DNA of 64,000 nt, taken from NCBI GenBank assembly GCA_015179125.1, contig WHVA01000207.1, positions 62,001 through 126,000 on the forward strand. The letters are read 5' to 3'. The position numbers and the translations under genes were made by a program. Each line of letters starts with the position of its first letter. Position 1 is the stretch's first letter. This document shows positions 11,130-21,238 of the stretch, in pieces. The notes under the pieces were generated by a model. It was not told the DNA's origin. It saw only the letters and a program-made list of their open reading frames with translations, and made no database searches. This DNA is from Gautieria morchelliformis. Taxonomy: Eukaryota; Basidiomycota; Agaricomycetes; Gomphales; Gomphaceae.

Positions 11130-11600
11130 CGGCGTAGACCGGAGGTGATGGTGATCTGGAACGCCCGCGAACCACAAACTACGACCCATGTGGACGAATC
11201 CCGACTCATCCACTGATAGTCGATTCGATGAACCTGAATCAGAGGCACCAGAACCGAGTGCTGCAACGACTCTGGACTCTAGTTTGCCGTTATTTTGGGC
11301 TGCGCTATGAGGACGGGTTTTACTGTGAAGATGTTACCCGGCCCCAGGACCGGCGGGTCTGCTTAGTGACGAGTGTACATGCGTGCGCGTGGCTGACTGA
11401 CTGGGTTGTGTGCGCAGGTCCCCGCGCAGCGGGGTTGCACACGGCGCTCGTGCTCGTCCTGGAGGACGCGGCGGACGCAGACACGGGCGCCGGGATCTGC
11501 AAGGTGACATTCTGGGTTGGGGGGCGGGGGGGGCGCGGCGGGGAGGTGGAGAGCCCGTATGACAGGATCATGATGACACCGATGCTCGCGGGCGGGGACC
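11130..11600 (+). pseudogene. unknown family, copy 1 (duplicated at 26.26-26.83 kb)
   Basis: The stretch from GGAGGTGATGGTGATCTGGA onward is a diverged direct duplicate of 26265-26830. Shared landmarks are the segment reading NQRHQNRVL, a FYCEDVTRPQDRR-like stretch (FFCEDVTPRDRR in the other copy), then LVTSVH and GLHTALVLVLED (GLHTMLVVVLKDP). It then reads GICKVTFWVGG, against RICEVWLQVRDG. An open frame covers 11228-11731, but the strong GC skew and frame differences between copies suggest decay. I do not recognise the family. The two copies flank the F-box gene and its nested elements. Confidence 0.4.
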
Positions 11601-11849
11601 GCTGTCATGTGGCGACATCACCTAAAGAGAAGCTCCTATGTGATTCGAATAGGGCGACTACTTATGTCATTGAATGGATGAGAGCGTTGTGTCTCCGACA
11701 GGTCCCCTCTTCATCCGGGGTCTCTATTTAACAGAGACCTCGCACATTCATTCCCACTCGCTTGTCTCGCACGCCCTTCCTCGCTCAAACGCTTTTTTGG
11801 CTGACACACTAACTTTGACGCCGCACGGTCTTTCCGTAGGGATTTAGGG

Positions 11850-11954
11850 CTATGGATAAGTTACTTGGGACTATGGATAGGTTACTCGGGACTATGGATA
11901 GGTTACTCGGGACTATGGATAGGTTACTCGGGACTATGGATAAGTTACTTGTGA
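11850..11954. repeat. 21-bp tandem repeat, 5 units
   Basis: Five direct copies of CTATGGATAGGTTACTCGGGA-like units lie about 150-255 bp upstream of the chosen F-box start. The three inner units are identical in the core and the outer two carry AAG...TTG variants. On the minus strand the array reads as repeated SNLSIVP, which is a by-product of the period being a multiple of three. Confidence 0.9.
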
Positions 11955-12104
11955 CTGTGAGTGGCACATATTGATACAAATCCAAACAAGATATCTGAGG
12001 CATGTTACCCTCAGCTCCAAGCCTTTATCTTCCCCGCTCAGCATCAGGCCCACGTTTCATCTCCTGACGTGAACGTCACTACCACGGCCATCCTGCGAAC
12101 AACC

Positions 12105-12890
12105 ATGAATAATAGTCTACCCCGAGAACTCATTGATAAAATTATGGACCATGTTGACAAGAAGGACGGTATTAGCCGCTTTCACCTGCGCGCCTGCTCG
12201 CTCGTTTGCCGATTCTGGCTTCCCTCAAGCCAACGTCGCCTCTTTCACCACATAAATCTTCTGCCTCGACCAGTGCGGCTCGCAAAGCTGTATGCACAAA
12301 TCCAGCGACTCGACCAGGTTCTACTCAACTCGCCCCATCTTATCAGTCATATCCTAGTGCTGGAGCTGTTTTTGTCGAACAGTGAACATTCTATATACGA
12401 CCACCCCGGCTCCCCAAGTTGGATTGCGATAGATAATCCACTCACCCCACTATTGCGCAAGCTCACCCATGTGCAGATACTCAAAATTTCAAACCTGAAT
12501 TGGAGTTTATTGCCAGGGGATTTGAGACAATCACTTTGCCAGGTACTTGAGCTTCCCTCGATGGCGTTTGTATGTATCAGAGTCGCTCTATTTGCTCCCA
12601 CGGACGACTTTACGAACTTTATAAATCATGCCAGAGGCCTAACAGCCCTCTCCTTAAATTTTGTCGACTTGTCATGGGATGCTCAGAGTCTTTTGGAAAC
12701 CAAACATGGGGAGGACAATAAAGAGAGGTTCGAGCGGAATCGCATTCCCCTTACTAGCCTGGATATGAAGTGCTGGCCCAACAATTCCGCATTTATTAGC
12801 TGGCTCCTTGGACCTCGATCACATTTGGGCGTATCGCACATCCATACATTACACATAGGGACCCTTGACACTGAAGATGATAGTATCAAC
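12105..12890 (+). pseudogene. F-box protein gene, 5' part, cut by a Ty1/copia insertion
   Basis: The start MNNSLPRELIDKIMDHVDKK is followed by LRACSLVCRFWLPSSQRR and LFHHI, a typical fungal F-box (residues about 3-50). In this family the F-box binds Skp1 of an SCF ubiquitin ligase. A leucine-rich, LRR-like substrate region follows (e.g. LTALSLNFVDLSWDAQSL). I chose 12105 because the upstream in-frame ATG at 11961 adds a low-quality N-terminus before the canonical MNNSLPREL. The frame runs open for exactly 262 codons to ...DDSIN, where the copia element starts. The last five bases TCAAC reappear at 25433-25437, and the same frame resumes there. The allele is split over 12.5 kb and presumably null. 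Confidence 0.85.
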
Positions 12891-13067
12891 TGTTAGTAAT
12901 CGGGACGATGATACCCGAGGCAGAGCCGGCACGCACTTAGCCGGAGGTTCGAGATCGCTCTCGACCCCGGGTCGCTGGTGCGCCGGCATCGCATCGGCAC
13001 AGCAGCTCGAAGAGATTGGTAATACAATGGACATCATATTTTGTATATAAAGGCAGAACGATCTACT
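12891..13067 (+). repeat. copia 5' LTR, left piece
   Basis: It begins TGTTAGTAATCGGGACGATG and matches the 3' LTR (25210-25432) up to CAGAACGATCTACT, where the gypsy element inserted. It contains TTTTGTATATAAAGG, a plausible TATA region of the LTR promoter. Confidence 0.95.
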
Positions 13068-13760
13068 TGTTACGTATCGAGATTTCCACTAAGTCGGAAC
13101 TGGAAAGGACAGCGGCTTCAACTTATAGGTTGCGCCCCCAATGAACTATCGTCCTAGGTATTTCGGAAATGAGCCGGAAGTCGGAAAGTACTGGACCAGA
13201 GGTTTGGTCGGAACTTGAGTCGGAACTGAGGCGGAGGGCGGAAGACGGAAGGCTGAGAGAGAGACTGAGATCTTGCTAGACTCGCTGTGCTAAGAACAGG
13301 AGATGGAGCGAAGGAAATCAAGTATCGAAGGTGATTATCTGATTGCAGAATAACAGACATACATGAGGGGGTTTTTATACAAAGCGCAAAGCAACAAGTA
13401 ATGGTGTTGTACTAAGCAAATTCCGGAGGAAGCGGAAGTCGAGTACAATGTGTGGGAACTAACTAATTGGGAACAATGGAACTACAAGGGGGGTTCAGGG
13501 TAAGGTAGAACAATGGCAAAGAACAAGGGGTCGGGAAATCATATCTGACAACGAACTACAAGGGTGACCGGATATATGGTTTTGATGGATGGCGAGGTGG
13601 GTCCGGTGGGTCCGAGTAATAGAGTCGAAAGAACAAGGGAAATGTACAAGGGGCGGAATGTCGGAAATGTCGGAGGGGCGGAACGTGTTGCGGAACTATT
13701 GGAGAGGCGGAATGTATGGCGGAACTGAGGGTCGGAAATCGGAAATGAACGGTTGTAACA
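13068..13760 (-). repeat. gypsy LTR (3' LTR in element orientation)
   Basis: 693 bp, TGTTACG...TGTAACA, apparently identical to 20407-21099. It is rich in CGGAA/GGAA words on the plus strand. Confidence 0.95.
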
Positions 13761-13882
13761 GTATCTCCCTTCTAAGGTCGAGCCCCGCGAGACCACAAGT
13801 CGGAATCACGTGACCTGTGAACAAACGCGTCGGAGTTTGAAATATAGGCTGAAAGACAAACGCGTCTTCTCCCTATTCCATC

Positions 13883-15107
13883 ATGAGTGCCCCAGTAGAT
13901 TTCTCTAAGATGTCCAGCGCGGAGATGAAACAGCACTTCGCTGATATGCTCGCGCAAAAGGAAATGGCCGAGAAACGCGAGGCTGAGGAAGCTGCGCGGA
14001 AAGAGAAAGAACGTCGGGAGAAGGAGCGGAAGGAGCAGGAGAGGAAAGAGCGCGAACGCCGCGAGGAGGAGCGCGTTCGTGAAGAAAAACGGAAACGGAA
14101 CGCGGCACGGAAGGCTGCTGCGGACAAGGCTGCTGCAGAGAAAGCGGCTGCGGAGAAAGCGGAAAGGGATCAGGTGAGTCGGAAATGTCCGGCGGAAATG
14201 ATTTTGAAATTAACTAGAGTTCTTCCAGAATCATGTTCAGGACGAGTCAGAGTCAGACTCGGAAGGTTCGGCGGAAAGTACACCGACTCCGGAAGGAAAA
14301 GGGAAGCAAAAGGAGATTGCGACCCCGGTGAACCTTGTGGCGGAACGGAAAACTCGAGCGGACGCATTCCAGAAGGCTCGAAAGGAGAAGTTGAATCGGA
14401 TGTTAGAACTCCGTGAACTGGGGCCGGAAAATCCCGCGACTAAGAAGCGGAAAACTCGGGACGGTGATGAGGAGAAGGCCCCTTGTGACCCATGCGAGTC
14501 TAAGGGGGTGGATTGCACGTGGTCGAGCAATCCACGGGAAACGTCGTGCGACCAGTGCCGTGACAGGAAAAGGCGCTGCGTCGTGGACGGGTGCGCTTCG
14601 AGGCTGGAGCGAAAGAAACAGAAGGTTGAGGAGTCAAATCCGAAGGCGGAGCCGGGACCGAGCGGAGGGAGGGCCGAGGAATCCTTTCCGATGACCGGAA
14701 AGTCGGCACAGGCGGTGTTGAACCGGTTCACCATGGCTTCTCCACTCCTCGACATCGCCGGGTCGCTGAGGGCCATGCGGGAACAGCAACGCGAAATCCG
14801 GGATATCATGATCGATATGGCCGAGGTTCAACAGCATCAGGTTCTGTCGATTCAGAACCAGATGACTGTCATGTCCACAGTGCTACAGCAGTTGACGCGG
14901 GAAATGAGGTGGCGGAATGATTTGGTCCGGGACCGAATGGATGCGCGGCTGCGGGAGCAGGGAGTTGGGGCGGAAGCGGGTTCGAGCGGTGGGGCGGAAA
15001 CGAGGGAGAGGGTGGAAATGGAGTTGGTGAGTGTCGAGGTAGGGGAGGCGGAAAAAGAGCCGGAAGCGGAAAAGGAGGTCGAGGCGGAGACAATGGGGAA
15101 GGAGTAG
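13883..15107 (+). CDS. antisense reading frame of the gypsy element: coiled coil plus Zn2Cys6-like cysteine cluster
   Basis: On the strand opposite to gag-pol, between pol and the 3' LTR, two adjoining open blocks (13883-14416 and 14328-15107) encode one kind of protein; a short intron between them is possible. The N-terminus MSAPVDFSKMSSAEMKQHFA leads into a long charged K/E/R/A coiled coil. Next comes an acidic segment, then cysteines spaced C-x2-C-x6-C-x10-C-x2-C-x6-C (starting at CDPCESKGVDC; second half CDQCRDRKRRC), the spacing of fungal Zn(II)2Cys6 clusters. A glutamine/methionine-rich helical part and a V/E-rich tail follow. A diverged relative of the same N-terminus lies at 62566-62880 in another element copy. 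The function is unknown; DNA binding is inferred from the cysteine spacing only. Confidence 0.65.
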
Positions 15108-15236
15108 GGGTGTCAAGGACTTGTAGATAATTTCTTGAAGTGTCGGAAAATAGAGTAACGGAAAATTAATCGGATTTTGACAAATGACTTGAGGACTGTA
15201 AGAATCAATGGGCGTCGGAAATGAGGTCGGAAATGA

Positions 15237-18200
15237 CTAGGGCGTGGAAATGGGGCCAGGCTTGTCAGGATATGACTTGTGGAAATCAGAGACGAGGTCA
15301 GAGGCGTGGTCAAGTTCCGTGGCGGAAATCCACGAAGTCTCTTCGTCAGTGTTTTCATAGCCTGCCCACTTGACTAGGTACTGGAGTTGGCAGCGGTATC
15401 TTCTGTCGAGCTTGGAGTTGAGAATTTCCGAAATCTCATATTCCGGTTCTCCGTCGATGACGACTGGCGGAGGCGGAGGTTGTTCTCGATTCGGAATTGT
15501 ATTCGGAACTGCGGGTTCAAGCATGGAGACATGGAATACCGGATGTACTGCGCGCATATTGTCAGGAAGTCTGAGGGTGAAAGAACGACTGCCGGCCTAG
15601 CGATGATCTCATAAGGACCGAGGTATTTCTCAGAGAGCTTCTTCGAGGGGCGAGTGGTGCGGAAGTTTTCCGCTTTGACAAAGGCTTTGTCGCCTATCTC
15701 GAATGCCGGTTGCGGAAGGCGTTTCCGATCGGCGGAAGTTTGGTATCTCTTCTGGGCAGCGGTAATGTTCTCTCGGAGGTGCTGGTGAAGGTCGTCAAGT
15801 TCCACAACGAAATCTCGGGCTCTTGCAGAGGCGAGGTCGCGTTCAGGGTGGATGGCGAGATTCGGGTGGTAGCCCTTGTTGGCATAAAAGGGTGAAATTC
15901 CGGTGGTAGCGGAAGGCGCGTTGTTGTAGGCAAATTCCGCGAGCGGAAGAAGGTCGGACCAATTGCTATGTTGGTAGTTGCAATAGACGCGGAGATACTG
16001 CTCAAGGGTCTGATTAGTACGTTCCGTTTGTCCGTCTCCTTCGGGGTGATAACCGGAGGTGAAGTGGAGCTTCATGTCGAGAGCCTTGCCGAGTGTGCGG
16101 AAAAAGGAGGACACAAATTCGGATCCACGGTCGGAAGTGACATGGGAAGGGATTCCGTGCTTGGAAAAGACGTGGAGCACAAAGAGCTGTGCGAGCTGGG
16201 CGGAAGTTATGGTGTCGTAGGTCGGAATAAAGATGGACTGCTTTGTAAGGCGGTCAACGATCACTAGAATGGTATCATAGCCGGATGACTTAGGAAGTTT
16301 CTCAATGAAATCCATGGATATCGAATTCCACGGTTGTTCCGGGATCGGAAGTTGTTTCAGGAGGCCGTAGGGTTTGTGACGTTGAGGCTTGGCTCGCATA
16401 CAGGTGGTGCATGACTTGCAGTAGTCTTGGACCATTGTGCGGAGGAGAGGCCAAGTATAGGTGCGTCGGATTATGTCGAGGGTCTTGTTCTGGCCTTGGT
16501 GTCCTGAGAGCGGATGATCGTGGCTTTGCTGGAGCACGCGAAGTCGTAGATCGTTGGTGTCCGGAACGTAAATCCGGGACTTGTACCGGAGAAATCCGTC
16601 GGAATCGAGGGACCATCCAGGACTGGTGGGGTCATCGAGGTGGGCTGCGGAGGTGGGGTCGGAACGGAGTGCGGATCGGATGTCGGAATGGAGAGACTCG
16701 GTGTCCATAATAATTGAGGCGCGGAGTAGCGGAAATGCAATGCTGTGGCACGCAGGGACGATGCCAGTTGCTCAGTGGAGAATACTGGGCGGAAATTGTG
16801 CGGATTAACGCTGGCATAGTCGCTACTCCCTCTTTTGGGTAGACGTCCCAACGTCTAGTGAGCGCGTCGGGTTTTGCTCCGAGCTTTCCGGGGCGGAAAC
16901 GGATCACCATGTTGAACTGTGAGAGGTATTCAGACCAGCGGACTTGACGGCGAGTCAAAATCTTAGTGGTTGCAAAATACTCAAGGTTCTTATGATCCGT
17001 TACAACGTCGATCGGATAAGTTGGACCTTCGAGGTAATGTCTCCAGATTTTGAAGGCTTCGAAAATCGCAAGTAGTTCCTTATCGTGGACGTCGTAGTTG
17101 AGTTCCGGGGCGGAAAAGGTGCGGGAATGAAAGGCGATCGGATGAATTTCTCCGTCGTCGGGTGAAATGATGGAAAGAATGGCGGCTAGCGCGTAGTCAG
17201 AAGCGTCGGTTTCGAGTACAAGTTGGGCATCAGGAATCCAGAAACCGAGTATGGGAGCCGTGGTGAAGGCCGATTTGAGAGCTTCAAATGCGGAACGGCA
17301 TTCCGGAGTGAAATTCCATGGGGCACCCTTCCTGGTGAGACGCGTGAGCGGAACAGTAATGTCGGAAAAATTATAAATGAAACGCCGGTAAAATTGGCGA
17401 AGCCAAGGAAAGACTGCACATCCTTAACACGTCGGGGTTCCGGCCATTCTTGAATTGCCTTGACCTTGTCCTCTGCCATGGTAAGACCTGTTGGAGAGAG
17501 GATGTAGCCGAGGTATTCGACCGTGTCGCGATGCCATTCGCATTTCTCTGCTTTTGCATAGAGATGATGTTTGCGTAGACGGCGGAGTACTTCGCGGACA
17601 TGTTCCCATGTTTTTCCGGTGTGTCGGAATAGATGAGGATGTCGTCAATGTAGACTAGGACGCATACGTCGAGGAGGTCGGAAAATACGTCGTTCATGAA
17701 TCGCTGAAAAGCGGCGGGAGCATTGGTTAGACCAAAAGGCATGACAGTCCACTCAAAAGCACCGTAGCGGGTGCGGAAGGTGGTTTTCCACTCGTCACCT
17801 TCCCGGATGCGGACAAGGTGATAAGCGTGCCGGAGGTCAATTTTGGTGTAGATCTTCGCCCTGCGGGGGTGTCGAGTAAGTCGGAAATGCGCGGAAGCGG
17901 ATATTTGTCCTTTTTAGTGAGGGCATTGAGTCCGCGGAAATCGACGCAGAGGCGGAGAGATCCATCCTTCTTCTTGACGAAGAGGACCGGAGCGCCGTGC
18001 GGAGACAGCGAAGGGCGGATAAAGCCCATGTTGAGATGTTCATCGACGAACTCTCGGAGAGTCAGGAGTTCACTTTGCGAAAGGGAGTAGATCGGTCCAA
18101 GGGGCGGAGATGCTCCTTCTTCCAATTCTATCTTCAAGTCGTAAGGTCGATGTTCAGCAGGTTTGTCGGCTTTGGCCTTATTGAACACGTCCGGGAAGTC

Positions 18201-18790
18201 ACGATATTCTTCCGGAACTGAGCTCATGTCGACCGGGGCGGAAGTCGAGGCGGAACGAGCCTTGACTGAAGCCGAATCGGAGAGGTGAAGCTGGAAAACG
18301 GTCGTATCTTCTTGCCGTTGCAATACGCGGAAAGCGGTGGCGGAAACGAGCGCAATTCGAGGAGCTTCGAGGGGCGGAGGGCTAAAGCGGGACCGGAGTG
18401 CGGAACTGAATCCACGAGCGGAGTTGCAGAAGAGGCCTGAGCCATCTTTGCGGACGACGTCGGAATAGACGGAAGTTGATCCGGGGTACGGAACTGTATT
18501 TGACCCAATGCCCAGTTAATCGACGGATTATATCGGGTGAGCCAATTGTGTCCTAGTACAACGGAACAGCTAGCATCTAGCGGAGTAACGTAAAACGTAA
18601 CTTCATGGTTGTCCCCAGTAGCGAAACGGATAGACAGATCCACAACTTGGGAAATTCCCGTGTTGGAAGACCCGTCGAAAAGGCGGAGCGGAATAGTCGG
18701 AATATTGCGGGTCGGAAGTTTATGTTTCAAAACAAAGTCGGAATCGAGGAAACAATGAGTCGAACCGGAGTCGACCAGTGCTGTAAACGG
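15237..18790 (-). pseudogene. gypsy pol region (protease, RT, RNase H, integrase, chromodomain)
   Basis: Read on the minus strand in order: an aspartic protease with LVDSGSTH near 18770, a reverse transcriptase with [17 protein letters not shown] and the YIDD box near 17650, and an RNase H region around 16900-17100. An integrase follows, with a zinc-binding HH-CC part (SCTTCMRAKPQRHKPYG) and core motifs SMDFIEKLPKSSGYDTILVI and TSDRGSEFVSSFF. Last comes a chromodomain-like tail containing YLVKWAGYENTDEETSW. This order (RT before integrase) is diagnostic of Ty3/gypsy, and the tail of chromoviruses. The region is broken about five times and is treated as a fossil. Confidence 0.9.
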
Positions 18791-18933
18791 GGGTGCGGAA
18801 ATGGTGTCGGAAGTGAGCGGAACAGAGAGAGAGTCGGAGGACGAAAGAGCGGATGCGTTGAGTTTAACCTCGTTTGTCGCACGAATGGGGTCAACACAGC
18901 CCTCGGCTCGTGCGGAGGCCAGAGGACTGCTGA

Positions 18934-20373
18934 CTATTTTTTTGAATCCGCAGCGGGAACCGCTTCGGATTTCTCTTCCGTCTTTGCTGCGCGGCCCTTG
19001 GCCTTAGCAGCGGAGGCGGAAGCGCGAGTGCAGTCGCGAGCGACGTGACCTCCTTTGCCGCAGAAGAGGCAAAGGTTGTTGTCCATGCGTCGCTGGCGTT
19101 CTACAGGGGTTAGTTTTCCGTCCTTCCCAAGTTTGTCGGAAAGATCCGGGGTGCTCTTCCGGGCGTTGGTGTTAGAACCAGAGGCCTGGTTGTTCCGAGG
19201 GGTGTTGTTGTTGTTCCGGTTGCCGGAGTTGGATCCGGAACTGTTGTTGTTGTTGTTTCCGGAGTTGGTGTTTCCGGAATTGGTCTTCTTCTTGTCTTTA
19301 TCAGACTTCTTGTCAGAAGACTTGTCGTTCTTGCTCTGGGCGGAAGTTTCACGAGCAATCTCGGAGTGTCTTTCCCAGTAGCGCGAATCGATGGATTGGG
19401 CGAGGTTGCGGAGGTCGGTAAGGGTGGCGGGTTTTCCGACGCGGGCAATTTCATCCTTGATGCGGGATGGCAAGCCCATGTAAAACTGGCGTCGGAGTGC
19501 GGCTTCTCCCCATTGGACTCGAGGAGCGAGCTGCTGAAACGTGACGATATATTTAGCTATCTTATGAGTGTCTTTCATGCGAAGCTTATCGAGTTCGTTC
19601 TCCGCATCGGCTTCCATATCAAATGGTCCGAAGTTGCTGCGGAGTTCGGAAATGAAATTGGGGTAATCGTCGGCCCAGTCGACGAGAGCGAACGGATCCA
19701 TGAGGGCGGGTTCGAAATAGTCGAGCGCCGTGCCTCGGAGATAGGAAAGGGCATAATTGACCTTTCGTTCGTCGTCGGGAAAGGCGTCGGGACGATCACG
19801 GAAATTGAGTTGAAGCTGAACCAGAAATGGCTGGAGCTTCTTGGGGTCGGAACCGTCGAACTGATCTGGTTCGCGGACCTTTGTCTTGGGGCGTGGTGGT
19901 GCTTGGGCCGGGCGCTGGAGTTGTCCGGCTAGCATGGCGATGGCTTGTGCAAGATCCGGAACTGGCGCGGGCGGAACTGGGTTGGCGGGAATCTGAGGTG
20001 GAATTGGAGGTGGAGGACCGCCGGGAGGACCGCCTGGGGGACCGCCGGGTGGGCCGCCATGAGGGCCGCCTGGAGGGCCGCCTGGAGGTGGTCCTGGTGG
20101 AGGTGGTGGTGGTGGAGCTGGGCGTCGGTATGACGCTGCTGTTTGTTCGCCGCTGCTACTCGTCGAATTCCCGTCGTAGTCGGGATTGCCGTCGGGATTA
20201 GCGTCGGGAACTTCTTCGAAACGTTGCGGAAAAGCATCGGAAAGCTCATCGTCGGCACGAGAGCTGTTGGAGGGTTCCGCGTGCCTTGGTGCTGCGGATC
20301 TAAGATTGCCAAAATAAGAGAGAGCTTCGACAGCTCCTGCTCGAGCTGAAGTAGCTGTGGTACGAGGAGGCAT
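18934..20373 (-). CDS. gypsy gag
   Basis: A 479-codon open frame on the minus strand. It has a low-complexity Pro/Gly-rich stretch of PPGGPPGGP repeats (residues about 85-130), a capsid-like central part (QPFLVQLQLNFRDRPDAFPD, LRGTALDYFEPALM) and an Asn/Ser/Gly-rich linker. A single CCHC zinc knuckle, CLFCGKGGHVARDC, lies near the C-terminus. These are the parts expected of gag in Ty3/gypsy elements. It looks whole. Confidence 0.9.
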   Translation of the reverse strand: MPPRTTATSARAGAVEALSYFGNLRSAAPRHAEPSNSSRADDELSDAFPQRFEEVPDANPDGNPDYDGNSTSSSGEQTAASYRRPAPPPPPPPGPPPGGPPGGPHGGPPGGPPGGPPGGPPPPIPPQIPANPVPPAPVPDLAQAIAMLAGQLQRPAQAPPRPKTKVREPDQFDGSDPKKLQPFLVQLQLNFRDRPDAFPDDERKVNYALSYLRGTALDYFEPALMDPFALVDWADDYPNFISELRSNFGPFDMEADAENELDKLRMKDTHKIAKYIVTFQQLAPRVQWGEAALRRQFYMGLPSRIKDEIARVGKPATLTDLRNLAQSIDSRYWERHSEIARETSAQSKNDKSSDKKSDKDKKKTNSGNTNSGNNNNNSSGSNSGNRNNNNTPRNNQASGSNTNARKSTPDLSDKLGKDGKLTPVERQRRMDNNLCLFCGKGGHVARDCTRASASAAKAKGRAAKTEEKSEAVPAADSKK

Positions 20374-20406
20374 AGTGATAGTTATCGGGTGGGAATCAGA
20401 TAATAC

Positions 20407-21099
20407 TGTTACGTATCGAGATTTCCACTAAGTCGGAACTGGAAAGGACAGCGGCTTCAACTTATAGGTTGCGCCCCCAATGAACTATCGTCCTAGGTAT
20501 TTCGGAAATGAGCCGGAAGTCGGAAAGTACTGGACCAGAGGTTTGGTCGGAACTTGAGTCGGAACTGAGGCGGAGGGCGGAAGACGGAAGGCTGAGAGAG
20601 AGACTGAGATCTTGCTAGACTCGCTGTGCTAAGAACAGGAGATGGAGCGAAGGAAATCAAGTATCGAAGGTGATTATCTGATTGCAGAATAACAGACATA
20701 CATGAGGGGGTTTTTATACAAAGCGCAAAGCAACAAGTAATGGTGTTGTACTAAGCAAATTCCGGAGGAAGCGGAAGTCGAGTACAATGTGTGGGAACTA
20801 ACTAATTGGGAACAATGGAACTACAAGGGGGGTTCAGGGTAAGGTAGAACAATGGCAAAGAACAAGGGGTCGGGAAATCATATCTGACAACGAACTACAA
20901 GGGTGACCGGATATATGGTTTTGATGGATGGCGAGGTGGGTCCGGTGGGTCCGAGTAATAGAGTCGAAAGAACAAGGGAAATGTACAAGGGGCGGAATGT
21001 CGGAAATGTCGGAGGGGCGGAACGTGTTGCGGAACTATTGGAGAGGCGGAATGTATGGCGGAACTGAGGGTCGGAAATCGGAAATGAACGGTTGTAACA
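20407..21099 (-). repeat. gypsy LTR (5' LTR in element orientation)
   Basis: 693 bp, apparently identical to 13068-13760 over its whole length. It is followed by CTACT, the target duplication, and then the rest of the copia LTR. Confidence 0.95.
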
Positions 21100-21104
21100 C
21101 TACT

Positions 21105-21148
21105 TGAGATCGTAGAATAACAGATTATTATATCTCCTTCGTTCCACA
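21105..21148 (+). repeat. copia 5' LTR, right piece
   Basis: TGAGATCGTAGAATAACAGA through CTTCGTTCCACA matches the last 44 bases of the 3' LTR (to 25432). It is separated from its left piece by the gypsy insertion. Confidence 0.95.
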
Positions 21149-21170
21149 GGTTATGGGCCCCGGCCATAAC
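21149..21170 (+). other. copia primer-binding site region
   Basis: GGTTATGGGCCC directly follows the 5' LTR. Its complement GGGCCCATAACC corresponds to the anticodon-loop region of eukaryotic initiator tRNA-Met, which fits the internal (half-tRNA) priming known for Drosophila copia. The site sits in a small palindrome, GTTATGG...CCATAAC. Confidence 0.6.
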
Positions 21171-21238
21171 TAAACTATTAAACATCTAGCTTACTCCAAC
21201 TACGTTCTATACTCCAACAACTCAATAACCGATCGACG

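Larger units (their letters stand above)
13068..21099 (-). mobile_element. Ty3/gypsy LTR retrotransposon with an antisense reading frame
   Basis: Two 693-bp LTRs (13068-13760 and 20407-21099) run from TGTTACG to TGTAACA and look identical by eye, so the insertion is very recent. The 5-bp target duplication CTACT (13063-13067, 21100-21104) lies inside the copia 5' LTR. Coding is on the minus strand: gag (18934-20373), then protease, reverse transcriptase, RNase H, integrase and a chromodomain-like tail (about 15237-18790). A polypurine tract adjoins the 13760 LTR boundary. The pol region is broken, by my count about five times. An extra reading frame runs antisense at 13883-15107. CGGAA is extraordinarily common throughout. 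Confidence 0.95.

Noticed and set aside
11228-11731. Intact 167-residue gene
   Set aside because: Frame and content differ from the copy at 26.5 kb, with strong GC skew and antisense frames of equal length; treated as a decayed family member.
14237-14809. 190-codon minus-strand frame opposite the gypsy antisense frame
   Set aside because: It is a shadow of the plus-strand coding region; Ser/Phe-rich without motifs.
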